A DNA stretch of 64,000 nucleotides from Variovorax paradoxus (GCF_030815855.1 NZ_JAUSXG010000001.1:3348001-3412000), one strand, 5' to 3'. Counted from the stretch's first letter, positions 9,494-18,527 are shown. Made by a program: numbers and translations. The notes: a model not told the origin generated them from the sequence alone.

Positions 9494-10857
9494 GGCGTGT
9501 CGTCGCCCTCGCTGTCGGCCGTGGGGGGCAGCAGCACCTGCGACTGGGCTTCGGGCAGGGCCTCGACCTTGCGCAGCGCCAGGCGCATCTGCTTGGCGCG
9601 CGTGTCGGCCTTGTCGAGCGTGTCGGAGGCCTTGGCCACCTGCTCCTTGATGCGCGACACCCATTCGCCGTAGCGCTCGAACTCCGTCTTGACCGCGCCC
9701 AGCACCTTCCAGACCTCGGAAGCCTGCTGCTCCAGTGCCAATGTGCGAAAGCCCATGTGCAGGCTGTTGAGCATGGCCAGCAGGGTCGTCGGGCCCGCCA
9801 GCGTCACGCGGTGCTGGCGCTGGATGGCGTCCATCAGGCCCGGACGGCGCAGCACTTCGGCATAGAGGCTCTCGACCGGCAGGAACAGGATGGCGAAGTC
9901 GGTGGTGTGCGGCGCGGCAAGGTAGTTCTCCGCGATCGACCTGGCCTCGCTGCGGATGCGCGCTTCGAGCGCCTTGGCCGCGAGCTCGGCGCCGGCCGCG
10001 TCGGCGCGCTCATGCGCGTCGATCAGGCGCTCGTAGTCGTCGCGCGGAAACTTGGCATCGATCGGCAGCCACACCGGCGCTCCGTCGTCGCCGCGGCCCG
10101 GAAAGCGAATGGCGAAGTCGACGCGCTGGCCGCTGCGCGGCTTGGTCTCGATCTGCTTGGCGTACTGTTCCGGCGTGAGCACCTGCTCGAGCAACGCCTC
10201 GAGCTGCACCTCGCCGAACACGCCGCGCGTCTTCACGTTGGTCAGCACCCGCTGCAGGCTGCCGACGCCCACCGCCAGCGTTTGCATTTCGCCCAGCCCC
10301 TTGTGCACCTGCTCGAGCCGGTCGGCCACCTGCTTGAAGCTTTCGCCGAGGCGGGCTTCCAGCGTGCTCTGCAGCTTCTCGTCGACGGTCTTGCGCATTT
10401 CGTCGAGCTTGGCGGTATTGGTCTGTTGCAGCTGCGCCAGCTGCGTTTCCATGGTGGCGCGCACTTCGGCGAGACGGCGCGCGTTCGATTCGCTCAGGCC
10501 CTGCAGTTGCGTGTTGAGCGTGTCGGCCAGGCTCTTCTGCAAGGACGCGAGCTGCAGCGAGAAGGCATCGAGCTGCGCGTTCTGCGTGCGCGTGGCCTCG
10601 GCCCCCTGCTGCACCAGCGCCTGCTGAAAAGTGGCGAAGGCCTGCGCGGTTTCCTGCCGCGCGCCGCGCGAGCTCTCGCCGATTTCGTGGCGCAGCTCGC
10701 GCTCGGTGCGCTCATTGGCCGAGCCCATGGCGGCCAGCACAGCCAGCATTTCGCTGTGGTCGGGCCTGGGCTGGCGGCGCGCGAGAAGCCAGATCACGAG
10801 CACGAGCTGGACCACCGCGAAGGCGGCCAGCAGAAGAAGAATCAGGGAGGTGTCCAA
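9490..10857 (-). CDS. rmuC: DNA recombination protein RmuC
   Basis: RmuC-family protein thought to act as a nuclease that limits inversions between short inverted repeats. The 455-residue product has an N-terminal membrane anchor (LILLLLAAFAVVQLVLVIWLL), a long coiled coil (about 60-190) and the conserved core domain with GVFGEVQLEALLEQVL, RVDFAIRFPG, LPIDAKFPRDDYERLI and FAILFLPVESLYAEVL. The start reads as TTG at 10857; the first in-frame ATG would delete the membrane anchor, so TTG is kept with moderate certainty. The following MFS gene overlaps its stop codon by 4 bases. Confidence 0.93.
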   Translation of the reverse strand: MDTSLILLLLAAFAVVQLVLVIWLLARRQPRPDHSEMLAVLAAMGSANERTERELRHEIGESSRGARQETAQAFATFQQALVQQGAEATRTQNAQLDAFSLQLASLQKSLADTLNTQLQGLSESNARRLAEVRATMETQLAQLQQTNTAKLDEMRKTVDEKLQSTLEARLGESFKQVADRLEQVHKGLGEMQTLAVGVGSLQRVLTNVKTRGVFGEVQLEALLEQVLTPEQYAKQIETKPRSGQRVDFAIRFPGRGDDGAPVWLPIDAKFPRDDYERLIDAHERADAAGAELAAKALEARIRSEARSIAENYLAAPHTTDFAILFLPVESLYAEVLRRPGLMDAIQRQHRVTLAGPTTLLAMLNSLHMGFRTLALEQQASEVWKVLGAVKTEFERYGEWVSRIKEQVAKASDTLDKADTRAKQMRLALRKVEALPEAQSQVLLPPTADSEGDDTP

Positions 10858-10897
10858 GGTGTCGGCGAGGGTCCGTGTTGTATGTCTATCTGGCCGT

Positions 10898-11884
10898 TCA
10901 GGGCGCCGCGGGCGGAACCGGCGTGACGGGCGTCAGCGCCCCCTTGCCGCCGAACCAGGCGATGAGATTGTCGGCCGCGAGCTCGGCCATGGCGCGCCGC
11001 GTGGGCACGGTGGCGCTCGCGATGTGCGGCGTCAGCACCACGTTGGGCACGGTCAGCAGATCGGGGTGGACCTTGGGTTCACCCTCGAACACGTCGAGCC
11101 CCGCTGCCGCAATGCGCCTCTCGCGCAGCGCGACGGCCAGCGCCGCGTCGTCGACGATGCCGCCGCGCGCAATGTTCACCAGCGTGGCGGTCGGCTTCAT
11201 CAGCGCGATTTCGGCCGCGCCGATGGTGTGGTGCGAAGCCGGCGAATACGGCACCACCAGCACCACGTGGTCGACGGTCTTGAGCAGCTCTTCCTTGCTC
11301 ACGTAGCTGGCCTTGCATTCGGCCTCGAGCGAAGCATCGAGCCGCGAGCGGTTGTGATAGACCACCTTCATGCCGAAGCCGTGCGCACCGCGCTTGGCAA
11401 TGCCCTGCCCGATGCGGCCCATGCCGATGATGCCGAGCGCCGAGCCGTGGATGTCGGAGCCCGCGAACATGTCGAAGCTCCATTTCTGCCACTTGCCCGC
11501 GCGCAGGAAGTGTTCGCTTTCGGTGATGCGGCGGGCCGTGGCCATCAAGAGCGCAAAGCCGAAGTCGGCCGTGGTTTCGGTGAGCACATCGGGTGCGTTG
11601 GTGCCCAGCACGCCGTGCGCGGCCATCGCCTCGACGTCGAAGTTGTTGTAGCCCACGGCCATGTTGGCGCAGATCTTCAGGTCGGGGCAGGCGTCGAGCA
11701 CCGCGGCATCGATGCGCTCGCTGCCGGTCGTGAACGCGCCCTGCTTGCCTTTGAGCCTCGCGATCAGCTGCTCCTTGCTCCAGCTCTCGTCGGCCTGGTT
11801 CGACTCGACCTCGAAGTGCTGCGACAGGCGTTCGATGGTTTCGGGAAAGATCGCGCGTGCGACCAGGATCTTGGGCTTGCTCAT
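10898..11884 (-). CDS. 2-hydroxyacid dehydrogenase (glyoxylate/hydroxypyruvate/2-ketogluconate reductase type)
   Basis: NAD(P)H-dependent D-2-hydroxyacid dehydrogenase of 328 residues, closest in pattern to GhrB. The nucleotide-binding motif is GIIGMGRIGQGIAKR. The catalytic triad of this family is visible as Arg in NIARGGIVDD, Glu in DVFEGEPKVH and His in LTPHIASAT. ATG 11884 yields the conserved MSKPKILVARAIFPE start. It stands 13 bases after the antiporter gene and 40 bases before rmuC in a run of five same-strand genes. Reduction of glyoxylate, hydroxypyruvate or 2-ketogluconate are all possible. Confidence 0.9.
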   Translation of the reverse strand: MSKPKILVARAIFPETIERLSQHFEVESNQADESWSKEQLIARLKGKQGAFTTGSERIDAAVLDACPDLKICANMAVGYNNFDVEAMAAHGVLGTNAPDVLTETTADFGFALLMATARRITESEHFLRAGKWQKWSFDMFAGSDIHGSALGIIGMGRIGQGIAKRGAHGFGMKVVYHNRSRLDASLEAECKASYVSKEELLKTVDHVVLVVPYSPASHHTIGAAEIALMKPTATLVNIARGGIVDDAALAVALRERRIAAAGLDVFEGEPKVHPDLLTVPNVVLTPHIASATVPTRRAMAELAADNLIAWFGGKGALTPVTPVPPAAP

Positions 11885-11897
11885 GATGTGTCTGCGC

Positions 11898-13310
11898 CTA
11901 GCGGAAGAAGATGAAGGTGGAGAGAACGAACAGCGGAACCAGGATGGCCATCGACCACGCCATGTATCCGAAGAAGCTGGGCATGCGCACGCCGCGGCTT
12001 TCGGCAATGGCCTTGACCATGAGGTTGGGCGCATTGCCGATGTAGGTGTTGGCGCCCATGAACACGGCGCCGGCCGAGATGGCGGCCAGCGTGGTGGCGT
12101 AGGTGGTCATGAGCATGGCCGCATCGCCGCCCGCGGTGTTGAAGAACACCAGGTAGGTCGGCGCGTTGTCGAGGAACGAGCTCAGGATGCCGGCCGCCCA
12201 GAAGTACATGGCGGGATCCGGCGTGCCGTCGGCCCGCGTCACGGCTGCGACCACCGGTCCGAAAGCTCCGTGAATGCCGGACTTCAGCATCGCGATCACC
12301 GGAATGATGGTCAGGAAGATGCCCGCGAACAGCTTGGCGACCTCGGCCATCGGACCCCATTCGAACTGGTTGGCGGCATGCACCTTGCCGGGCGTGATCT
12401 TGAGCGAGAGCAGCGTGATCGCGATGAGCCCGACATCGCGCACCAGCCCCGGCAAGCCGATACGCGTGCCGAAGACGTCGAAGTCGACTGGCGACTTCCA
12501 GATGCCGGAGAGCAGCACGAAGAAGACCACGCCGCCCAGCAACCAGACATTGGCCCCGCCATCGAAGCCGATACGCTGGGTATCGGGCGTCGGGTCGAAC
12601 GGCAGCACCCCTTCCTTGCGGTAGTGATGGCGGTCGATCACGTAGAACAGCGCGAGCAGCGTGCCGACGAGGAACAGCGTTTCCGGAAAGATGTTCCGCG
12701 CGGTCCAGAAGAAGTCGACGCCCTTCAGGAAGCCGAGGAACAGCGGCGGATCGCCCAGCGGCGTGAGCGAGCCGCCCGCATTCGACACGATGAAGATGAA
12801 GAACACCACCACGTGCGCCTTGCTCACGCGGTTGTCGTTGGCGCGGATCAGCGGCCGTATCAGCAACATCGAGGCGCCCGTGGTTCCCATGAAGCTCGCA
12901 AGCACCGCGCCTATGGCAAGAATGGCCGTGTTGAGCCCGGGCGCGCCATGCAGGTTGCCGCGGATATGGATGCCGCCGGCCACCGTGAACAGCGCGGTCA
13001 GCAGGATGATGAAGGGGATGTATTCCTCCACCAGCGCATGCACGAACTGGGCTCCCGCCAGAGGCACCCCATGGACCGCGGCGAAGGGAAGCAGGAACGC
13101 CAGCGCCCAGGCCGCCGATATCTTGCCATAGTGGTGATGCCAGAACGTCGGCGCGAGCAGCGGCAGCAGCGCGATCGACAGCAGGATGCCCGCGAACGGA
13201 ACGCCCCACAGTGCAGACAGCTTGCTGCCGTCGAATTCGGCAGCCATCGCAAGCGCGGGGAACGTCATCGGCAGCACGGCGGCTGCCGCCATGCGGAACG
13301 TTTTTCTCAT
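11898..13310 (-). CDS. Sodium:proton antiporter of the ArsB/NhaD ion transporter superfamily
   Basis: Inner-membrane ion exchanger of 470 residues with an N-terminal signal-like segment (MRKTFRMAAAAVLPMTFPALAM, cut here to its outline) and about 12 further hydrophobic helices. Motifs typical of this superfamily are SFMGTTGASMLLIRPLI, SNAGGSLTPLGDPPLFLGFL and SSFLDNAPTYLVFF, the last two being the paired discontinuous-helix regions that hold the ion-binding residues. It most likely exchanges Na+ for H+. Arsenite or citrate transport is less likely from the motif pattern. It lies 24 bases after pncB and 13 before the hydroxyacid dehydrogenase. Confidence 0.87.
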   Translation of the reverse strand: MRKTFRMAAAAVLPMTFPALAMAAEFDGSKLSALWGVPFAGILLSIALLPLLAPTFWHHHYGKISAAWALAFLLPFAAVHGVPLAGAQFVHALVEEYIPFIILLTALFTVAGGIHIRGNLHGAPGLNTAILAIGAVLASFMGTTGASMLLIRPLIRANDNRVSKAHVVVFFIFIVSNAGGSLTPLGDPPLFLGFLKGVDFFWTARNIFPETLFLVGTLLALFYVIDRHHYRKEGVLPFDPTPDTQRIGFDGGANVWLLGGVVFFVLLSGIWKSPVDFDVFGTRIGLPGLVRDVGLIAITLLSLKITPGKVHAANQFEWGPMAEVAKLFAGIFLTIIPVIAMLKSGIHGAFGPVVAAVTRADGTPDPAMYFWAAGILSSFLDNAPTYLVFFNTAGGDAAMLMTTYATTLAAISAGAVFMGANTYIGNAPNLMVKAIAESRGVRMPSFFGYMAWSMAILVPLFVLSTFIFFR

Positions 13311-13334
13311 GGGGCCGTACCGTACCAGACGGAG

Positions 13335-14555
13335 TCAGGCCGGCGGCTGCTCGATCTCGAACACCTGGCGCAGGTACGCCAGGTATTTTTCGTCCTCGCA
13401 CATGTTCTTGGAAGGCGTGTCCGACAGCTTGGCCACGGGCTGGCCGTTGCAGTTGATCATCTTGATGACGATCTGCAGCGGCTCGTAGCCGAGGTCGTTG
13501 GTGAGATTGGTCCCGATGCCGAATGCCAGCTGACAGCGGCCGCGGAACTGCTGGTAGAGCTCGATGGTGCGCGGCACGGTGAGGCTGTCGCTGAAGATCA
13601 ATGTCTTGGTGAGCGGATCGACCCGGTTGGCGGCGTAGTGCGCCAGCATGCGCTCGCCCCATTGGAACGGGTCGCCGCTGTCGTGGCGCGCGCCGTCGAA
13701 CAGCTTGCAGAAGTACAGGTCGAAGTCGCGCAGGAAAGCGCTCATGCCGTAGACGTCCGACAGCGCGATGCCGAGGTCGCCGCGGTATTCGCGGGCCCAG
13801 CTCTCGAAGCCGAAGATCTGGCTGTCGCGCAGCCGCGGACCGAGTCCCTGGCAGGCCTGGAGGTATTCGTGCGCCATGGTGCCGAGCGGAATCAGGCCGA
13901 GCTTCATGGCATAGAGCACGTTGCTGGTGCCCGCAAGCTGCGGCAGGCGGGCGGTGGGCCTGGGCTGGACCGGCGGCGAGGTCACGGCGCCGAGCCTTGC
14001 GTTCAAGGTCCGCAGGACCTCCTCGTGCCAGTCCTTCGAAAAGCGGCGGCGAGTGCCGTAGTCGGCAATCTTGAGGTCGGCGAGGCCGGCATCCTGCAGC
14101 TGCCCGATCTTGGTTTCCAGCCGACGCCGGCCTTCTTCGAGATCGGGCTTCTTCTGCGTGTTGCGGAAGTAGACCTCGTTCACGATCGCCAGCACGGGAA
14201 TCTCGAACAGGATGGTGTGCAGCCACGGGCCCTTGATGCGGATCTCGAGCTCGCCCGAGGCCTGGGGCGTGATGCTGATGTATTTCTCGTTGAGCCGGAA
14301 CAGGCCCAGAAAGTCGACGAAGTCGCTCTTGATGAAGCGCATCGACCGCAGGTAGGCCAGCTCGGCGTCCCGGAACTGCAGCGAGCAGAGGCTTCGCACC
14401 TCCTCGCGGATCTGTCCGGCGAACTGGGCCAGGTCGACGCCAGGGTTGCGGCACTTGAACCGGTACTCGACCTGGGCGCCGGGAAAGTGATGCAGCACGA
14501 CCTGCATCATGGTGAACTTGTAGAGGTCGGTGTCGAGCAGGCTGTGAATGATCAT
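13335..14555 (-). CDS. pncB: Nicotinate phosphoribosyltransferase
   Basis: NAD salvage enzyme that makes nicotinate mononucleotide from nicotinate and phosphoribosyl pyrophosphate, helped by ATP. The 406-residue protein begins [20 protein letters not shown], the family's hallmark. It has the active-site stretch [16 protein letters not shown], whose His is the phosphorylated residue, and the phosphate-binding [15 protein letters not shown] and [19 protein letters not shown]. It is the first gene of a minus-strand run that continues with the antiporter. Its upstream region (14556-14729) is shared with the divergent csbD-like gene. Confidence 0.96.
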   Translation of the reverse strand: MIIHSLLDTDLYKFTMMQVVLHHFPGAQVEYRFKCRNPGVDLAQFAGQIREEVRSLCSLQFRDAELAYLRSMRFIKSDFVDFLGLFRLNEKYISITPQASGELEIRIKGPWLHTILFEIPVLAIVNEVYFRNTQKKPDLEEGRRRLETKIGQLQDAGLADLKIADYGTRRRFSKDWHEEVLRTLNARLGAVTSPPVQPRPTARLPQLAGTSNVLYAMKLGLIPLGTMAHEYLQACQGLGPRLRDSQIFGFESWAREYRGDLGIALSDVYGMSAFLRDFDLYFCKLFDGARHDSGDPFQWGERMLAHYAANRVDPLTKTLIFSDSLTVPRTIELYQQFRGRCQLAFGIGTNLTNDLGYEPLQIVIKMINCNGQPVAKLSDTPSKNMCEDEKYLAYLRQVFEIEQPPA

Positions 14556-14729
14556 GGTGCGGCGCGCGTTGTCCCAAGCTTTTCGGCGTGCGTTCGATTA
14601 TCACGGGCAGCGTCGGCTTGTGCCTACGGGGCCTGCACAGCACGTCCTACCGTGAGGGTGAATCGGTCCCCCGACAGTTGGTTGACGGCGGGCAACGAGC
14701 CCACCGAATCAACCGACAAGGAGATTCGC

Positions 14730-14963
14730 ATGAACAAGGACACCATCGAAGGCAACTGGAAACAGCTCAAGGGCAAGGTCAAGGAGCAATGGGGCAAGTT
14801 GACCGACGACGACTTCGATGTCATTGCCGGCAAGCGCGACCAACTCCTCGGCCGCATCCAGGAACGCCATGGCATCAGCCGCGACGAGGCCGAGAAGCAG
14901 GTCAAGGACTGGGAATCGCGCGACGGCCGTTCGCCGGATGCCCTCTGGTACGAAAAGTACTGA
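14730..14963 (+). CDS. CsbD-family stress protein
   Basis: Small hydrophilic protein of 77 residues of the CsbD (UPF0337) family, generally induced by general stress; its molecular function is not known. The conserved pattern is MNKDTIEGNWKQLKGKVKEQ followed by WGKLTDDDFDVIAGKRDQLLG. AAGGAGA lies 5 bases upstream of ATG 14730. The upstream 174-base region contains a TTGGTTGA/TCAACCGA imperfect inverted repeat (near 14686-14717) that could mark a regulatory site. It is followed by another small protein gene after 87 bases. Confidence 0.92.
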   Translation: MNKDTIEGNWKQLKGKVKEQWGKLTDDDFDVIAGKRDQLLGRIQERHGISRDEAEKQVKDWESRDGRSPDALWYEKY

Positions 14964-15050
14964 CCGCCGGCCGGACGGCCGAAGGCCGCCCTGCCCTCCG
15001 ACCGCTTCTCAACTGCTCTTCTCAACCGCGAAACAAGGAAAGAAAAACCA

Positions 15051-15458
15051 ATGAAAAAACATCTGCTCATGCTTGCCCTCGCCTCGACCTGCTTCATGGC
15101 CACCCAGGCGGGCGCGATGACCCGGGATGAATACAAGGTCGCCAAGGACAAGATCGAAGCCGACTACAAGTCCGCCAAGGCGCAGTGCGATGCGATGAAG
15201 GACAACGCGAAGGACGTTTGCCAAAAGGAAGCCAAGGGCACCGAAAACGTGGCGAAGGCCGAGCTCGAACAGCAGTACAAGCCGAGCGACGCGCATGCCC
15301 GCAAGGTCGCCGAAGAAAAGGTAAAGGCCACGTACGAAGTCGCCAAGGAAAAATGCGACGACCAGAAGGGCGAGGCCAAGTCCGCGTGCGAGAAGCAGGC
15401 CAAGGCCGACCAAGCCCAGGCGAAGGCCGACATCAAGGCAACCAAGAAGACCATGTAA
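15051..15458 (+). CDS. Small exported Lys/Ala-rich protein with duplicated CX10C unit
   Basis: I do not recognise a named family. The 135-residue product has a clear signal peptide (MKKHLLMLALASTCFMATQA, cleaved near AGA at 20-22) and a highly charged, helix-prone mature part of about 113 residues. Two copies of one unit are visible at about 27-63 and 83-119. Each contains AK-x-x-C-D-x9-C-x-K-x-A-K, with cysteines at 46/57 and 102/113, so each pair is spaced CX10C. This suggests two disulfide-clipped helices or a metal/redox role in the periplasm. AAGGAAAG precedes the ATG. The gene follows a CsbD-like stress gene and ends at a strong terminator. Confidence 0.85.
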   Translation: MKKHLLMLALASTCFMATQAGAMTRDEYKVAKDKIEADYKSAKAQCDAMKDNAKDVCQKEAKGTENVAKAELEQQYKPSDAHARKVAEEKVKATYEVAKEKCDDQKGEAKSACEKQAKADQAQAKADIKATKKTM

Positions 15459-15494
15459 GGCCATCGCGGTCCCGGCGACCGCTTGGCAAAGGAC

Positions 15495-15519
15495 AACGGC
15501 GCCCTCGGGCGCCGTTTTT
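15495..15519 (+). terminator. Rho-independent terminator
   Basis: Stem AACGGCGCCC / GGGCGCCGTT with a short TC loop and a T5 tail, 37 bases after the small exported protein gene. The T run serves the plus strand; the convergent thioesterase gene ends just beyond it. Confidence 0.9.
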
Positions 15520-15524
15520 CATGG

Positions 15525-15968
15525 TCAGGCTTTCAGCGCCTCGACCACGCGTTGCAGCGCATCGGGCAACGGCACCGGCCGCTGCGAGGCCCGATCCACA
15601 TACACATGCACGAAGTGCCCCTGCGCGGCCGCGGTTTCGGCGCCTTCCGCAAACAGCGCGATCTCGTAGCGCACGCTGGAACGCCCCGCCTGGGCCACGC
15701 GGATGCCGGCTTCCACCGTCTGCGGAAACGCGATCGGCGCGAAGTAGTTGCAGTGCGTCTCGACCACGAAGCCGATGGTCTGCCCGTGGTGGATGTCGAG
15801 CGCGCCGCGCTCGATCAGCAGCGCATTCACCGCCGTGTCGAACCAGCTGTAGTAGACGACGTTGTTGACGTGGCCGTACATGTCGTTGTCGGCCCAGCGC
15901 GTCGGGATGCTGCGGAACGCGCGGTAGCCGCTTCGGGAATGCGGCGTGGGTTTGGTGGCGGAGCTCAT
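15525..15968 (-). CDS. Acyl-CoA thioesterase, 4HBT hotdog fold
   Basis: Hotdog-fold thioesterase of 147 residues, probably hydrolysing an acyl-CoA in the cytoplasm. The YbgC/4-hydroxybenzoyl-CoA thioesterase pattern is plain: [20 protein letters not shown], with the catalytic Asp in [11 protein letters not shown], then [20 protein letters not shown]. Its ATG overlaps the stop of the deacetylase-fold gene by 4 bases (ATGA), so the two are co-translated. Substrate chain length cannot be told. Being next to a phasin gene it may act on hydroxyacyl or short acyl-CoAs, which is only an inference. Confidence 0.9.
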   Translation of the reverse strand: MSSATKPTPHSRSGYRAFRSIPTRWADNDMYGHVNNVVYYSWFDTAVNALLIERGALDIHHGQTIGFVVETHCNYFAPIAFPQTVEAGIRVAQAGRSSVRYEIALFAEGAETAAAQGHFVHVYVDRASQRPVPLPDALQRVVEALKA

Positions 15969-16900
15969 CGCGCGGCATTTTGCCAGCGGCGCCAGTAGTC
16001 GAAAGCGACCTTGAAGGTGCCGAGCTGCACCTGCACCGTCTCGGCAATATCGCTGGCGTAGCCGCCGGCCATGGCAAAGGCCAGTGGAATGCGGCGCTGC
16101 CAGGCCCAGTCGAACACCCGCCGGTCGCGCGCCTCCAGGCCGTCGAACGTCAGCTTGAGCCGGCCGAGCCGGTCGCGCTCGAAGGGATCGGCGCCCGCGA
16201 GGTAGATCACCAGGCCGGGTGAGAAGCGCCGGTCCAGCTCCTCCAGCGCGTGCTCGAGCGCGGTGAGGTAGTCGGCGTCGCCGCAGCCGTCGGGCAGTTC
16301 GACGTCGAGGTCGCTCGCCTCCTTGCGGAAGGGAAAGTTCTTCTGGCCGTGCAGCGAGAGCGTGAAAACGCTCGGGTCGCTGCGGAAGATGCTCGCCGTG
16401 CCGTTGCCCTGGTGCACGTCGAGGTCGATCACCGCCACCCGGAGCTGCCGGCCGGTGCGGCCGTGCTCCGCCTGCATCAGCCGCGCGGCCACCGCGGCGT
16501 CGTTGAAGACGCAGAATCCGCCGCCCTTGTCGGCATAGGCGTGGTGCGTGCCGCCCGCCATGTTGGCCGCCACGCCCCCGGCGAATGCCGCGCGGCAGGC
16601 CGCGATGGTGGCCCCCGTCGAGCGGCGCGAGCGCTCGACCATGGCCTCACTCCACGGAAAGCCGATCTCGCGCATGGCCTGCGGACTCACGCTGCCGTCG
16701 CTGACGGCGGCGATCCATTGCGGCGTATGGGCCAGCGCCAACTCGCCATCGGTGGCGCGCGGGGCCTGGTCCATCTGCACCGCCGGCAGGTACTCGAGCA
16801 GGCGGTCGCGCAGCAAGGCATAGCGCGACATCGGAAAGCGGTGGCCGGGCGGCAAAGGCAAGACGAACTGGCCGGAATAGAAGGCGCGCATGGCCTGCAT
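15965..16900 (-). CDS. Histone-deacetylase-fold hydrolase
   Basis: Zinc amidohydrolase of the histone deacetylase/acetylpolyamine amidohydrolase superfamily, 311 residues. Bacterial members deacetylate small amines or proteins. Key motifs are [20 protein letters not shown] (the paired His and the GFCxFND signature), [12 protein letters not shown] (zinc Asp and His), [23 protein letters not shown] (zinc Asp) and MAGGYA. The usual catalytic Tyr of class I/II enzymes corresponds to the GGY motif. ATG 16900 is used; the Met codon at 16891 is an alternative. It is divergent from the phasin gene across a 176-base region rich in palindromes. Confidence 0.92.
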   Translation of the reverse strand: MQAMRAFYSGQFVLPLPPGHRFPMSRYALLRDRLLEYLPAVQMDQAPRATDGELALAHTPQWIAAVSDGSVSPQAMREIGFPWSEAMVERSRRSTGATIAACRAAFAGGVAANMAGGTHHAYADKGGGFCVFNDAAVAARLMQAEHGRTGRQLRVAVIDLDVHQGNGTASIFRSDPSVFTLSLHGQKNFPFRKEASDLDVELPDGCGDADYLTALEHALEELDRRFSPGLVIYLAGADPFERDRLGRLKLTFDGLEARDRRVFDWAWQRRIPLAFAMAGGYASDIAETVQVQLGTFKVAFDYWRRWQNAAR

Positions 16901-16916
16901 TCTGGGGCGCGGAGCG

Positions 16917-16940
16917 AATTTAGAAAGTGTGTTCTAAATT
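16917..16940. promoter_or_regulatory. Perfect 9-bp inverted repeat, likely operator
   Basis: AATTTAGAA, six-base spacer AGTGTG, then TTCTAAATT: a perfect dyad in the intergenic region between the deacetylase-fold gene and the phasin gene, just upstream of the phasin -35 box. AT-rich in a GC-rich genome. The cognate regulator is unknown. Confidence 0.6.
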
Positions 16941-16941
16941 G

Positions 16942-16952
16942 CTGCAAAGCAG
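16942..16952. promoter_or_regulatory. PhaR-like operator CTGC-N3-GCAG
   Basis: CTGCAAAGCAG forms part of a longer perfect dyad TTGCTGC-AAA-GCAGCAA (16939-16955). It matches the CTGC-N3-GCAG site that I recall for the polyhydroxyalkanoate-sensing repressor PhaR in Rhodobacter. It lies 10 bases upstream of the -35 of the phasin promoter. Confidence 0.6.
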
Positions 16953-16962
16953 CAAAACCCTC

Positions 16963-16990
16963 TTGATCAGAAAACTGTGCTGCCTATACT
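16963..16990 (+). promoter_or_regulatory. Sigma-70 promoter of the phasin gene
   Basis: TTGATC at 16963-16968 and TATACT at 16985-16990, separated by 16 bases. This is the best-formed housekeeping promoter in the window. Transcription would start near 16997, giving an approximately 80-base leader that ends in GGAGA before ATG 17077. Confidence 0.75.
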
Positions 16991-17076
16991 TGAGGCATGC
17001 TGCACCGCAACAAAAACAAGACGACGAGGCAGCGCAACGTGAACCGACTATCCATCATCCTTACTGGAGATTCCAC

Positions 17077-17628
17077 ATGGCACTGACCGCTGACCAAATC
17101 CTCGCCGCCCAAAAAGCAAACCTCGAAACCCTGTTCGGCCTGACCACCAAGGCCTTCGAAGGCGTCGAGAAGCTCGTCGAACTGAACGTGACCGCTTCCA
17201 AGGCTGCCCTGGCCGAAGCCGCCGGCACCGCCCAAGCTGCGCTGAACGTCAAGGACGCACAAGAACTGCTGACGCTGCAAGCCAGCCTGTTCCAGCCCCT
17301 GGCCGAAAAGACCGCCGCCTACAGCCGTCATCTGTATGACATCGCCCAAGGCACCGGCGCCGAGTTCACCAAGGCTTTCGAAGCCAAGGCCTCCGAAGCC
17401 CAGCAAACCTTTGTCGGCCTGGTCGACAGCGCTTCCAAGAATGCACCCGCCGGCTCGGAAACCGCCGTCGCCGTGCTGAAGAGCGCCGTGGCTGCCGCCA
17501 ACAACGCTTTCGAATCGGTCCAGAAGGCTGTCAAGCAGGCTTCCGACGTCGCCGAAGCCAACTTCAACGCCGTGTCGACGCAAGCCGTCGCCGCTGCCAA
17601 GACCGCCACGACTTCGCGCAAGCGCTAA
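17077..17628 (+). CDS. Phasin family protein
   Basis: Granule-associated protein that coats polyhydroxyalkanoate inclusions and limits their coalescence. The 183-residue product is Ala-rich and helix-forming, with no signal peptide. The phasin pattern is seen in [43 protein letters not shown] and [32 protein letters not shown] stands before ATG 17077. A strong promoter, a PhaR-like site upstream and a strong terminator downstream indicate a highly expressed, single-gene, PHA-responsive unit. The gene that follows encodes a hydroxyacyl-CoA-dehydrogenase-like SDR. Confidence 0.94.
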   Translation: MALTADQILAAQKANLETLFGLTTKAFEGVEKLVELNVTASKAALAEAAGTAQAALNVKDAQELLTLQASLFQPLAEKTAAYSRHLYDIAQGTGAEFTKAFEAKASEAQQTFVGLVDSASKNAPAGSETAVAVLKSAVAAANNAFESVQKAVKQASDVAEANFNAVSTQAVAAAKTATTSRKR

Positions 17629-17679
17629 GCCGCCGGCCACTACCAGTTGTCTCCTTGGGTCCTCACGGATCCAATTCAG

Positions 17680-17709
17680 GGCCTCATCTTCGGATGAGGC
17701 CTTTTTTTT
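17680..17709 (+). terminator. Strong rho-independent terminator after the phasin gene
   Basis: Perfect 10-bp stem GGCCTCATC / GATGAGGCC around a TTCG tetraloop, followed by eight T. Confidence 0.95.
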
Positions 17710-17768
17710 GAGCACTTTGGCTGCCCCCCAGGCTTGGATAATGCGGGTCTTATTTCAGGAGACTCTCC

Positions 17769-18527
17769 ATGCAGATCGACAGCAAGGTTTTTATCGTGAC
17801 CGGTGGCGCTTCGGGCCTCGGCGAAGGCACGGCGCGCATGCTGGCTGCGAACGGCGCCAAGGTGGTCATCGCCGACATGCAGGCTGACAAGGGCGAAGCC
17901 GTCGCGCGCGAGATCGGGGGAGTGTTCGTCAAATGCGATGTGAGCCAGGAGGCCGACGGCCAGGCCGCCGTTGCCGCGGCGCAGAAGCTCGGCAAGCTGG
18001 TGGGCCTGGTCAACTGCGCGGGCATTGCGCCGGCCGAAAAGACCGTGGGCAAGAACGGCGCGCACGCGCTGGCAGTGTTCAGCAAGACCGTCACCGTCAA
18101 CCTGATCGGCAGCTTCAACATGATCCGCCTCGCGGCCGAGGCCATGAGCAAGAACGAACCCGAAGCCACGGGCGAGCGCGGCGTGCTGATCTCGACCGCC
18201 TCGGTCGCAGCCTACGACGGGCAAATGGGCCAGGCCGCCTACAGCGCCTCCAAGGGCGGCGTGGTCGGCATGACCTTGCCCATTGCGCGCGATCTGGCGC
18301 GCAACGGCATCCGCAACATGACCATCGCCCCCGGCATCTTCGGCACGCCGATGCTCTTCGGCATGCCGCAGGACGTGCAGGACGCGCTGGCCGCGAGCGT
18401 GCCCTTCCCGTCCCGTCTGGGCACGCCCGAGGACTACGCCAAGCTCGCCAGGCACATCATCGAGAACGACATGCTCAACGGCGAGGTGATTCGTCTCGAC
18501 GGAGCGATTCGACTTCCGCCCCGGTGA
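17769..18527 (+). CDS. SDR-family 3-hydroxyacyl-CoA dehydrogenase (type II-like)
   Basis: NAD-dependent short-chain dehydrogenase of 252 residues, most similar in pattern to HSD10/FadB2-type 3-hydroxyacyl-CoA dehydrogenases. The coenzyme motif is TGGASGLG (11-18), followed by NCAG (82-85). The catalytic triad is S145, Y158 and K162 ([10 protein letters not shown] and YSASKGG). The insert [20 protein letters not shown] is typical of the type II branch. AGGAGA lies upstream of ATG 17769. Its last 53 bases overlap the convergent YihY gene. A role in beta-oxidation of short or branched acyl-CoAs is likely. Confidence 0.9.
   Translation: MQIDSKVFIVTGGASGLGEGTARMLAANGAKVVIADMQADKGEAVAREIGGVFVKCDVSQEADGQAAVAAAQKLGKLVGLVNCAGIAPAEKTVGKNGAHALAVFSKTVTVNLIGSFNMIRLAAEAMSKNEPEATGERGVLISTASVAAYDGQMGQAAYSASKGGVVGMTLPIARDLARNGIRNMTIAPGIFGTPMLFGMPQDVQDALAASVPFPSRLGTPEDYAKLARHIIENDMLNGEVIRLDGAIRLPPR

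Noticed and set aside
11661..14963. Very long plus-strand frame (1100 codons) opposite the antiporter and pncB genes
   Set aside because: Only its last 78 codons (CsbD, from 14730) are real. The rest is low-complexity and antisense to two well-supported genes.
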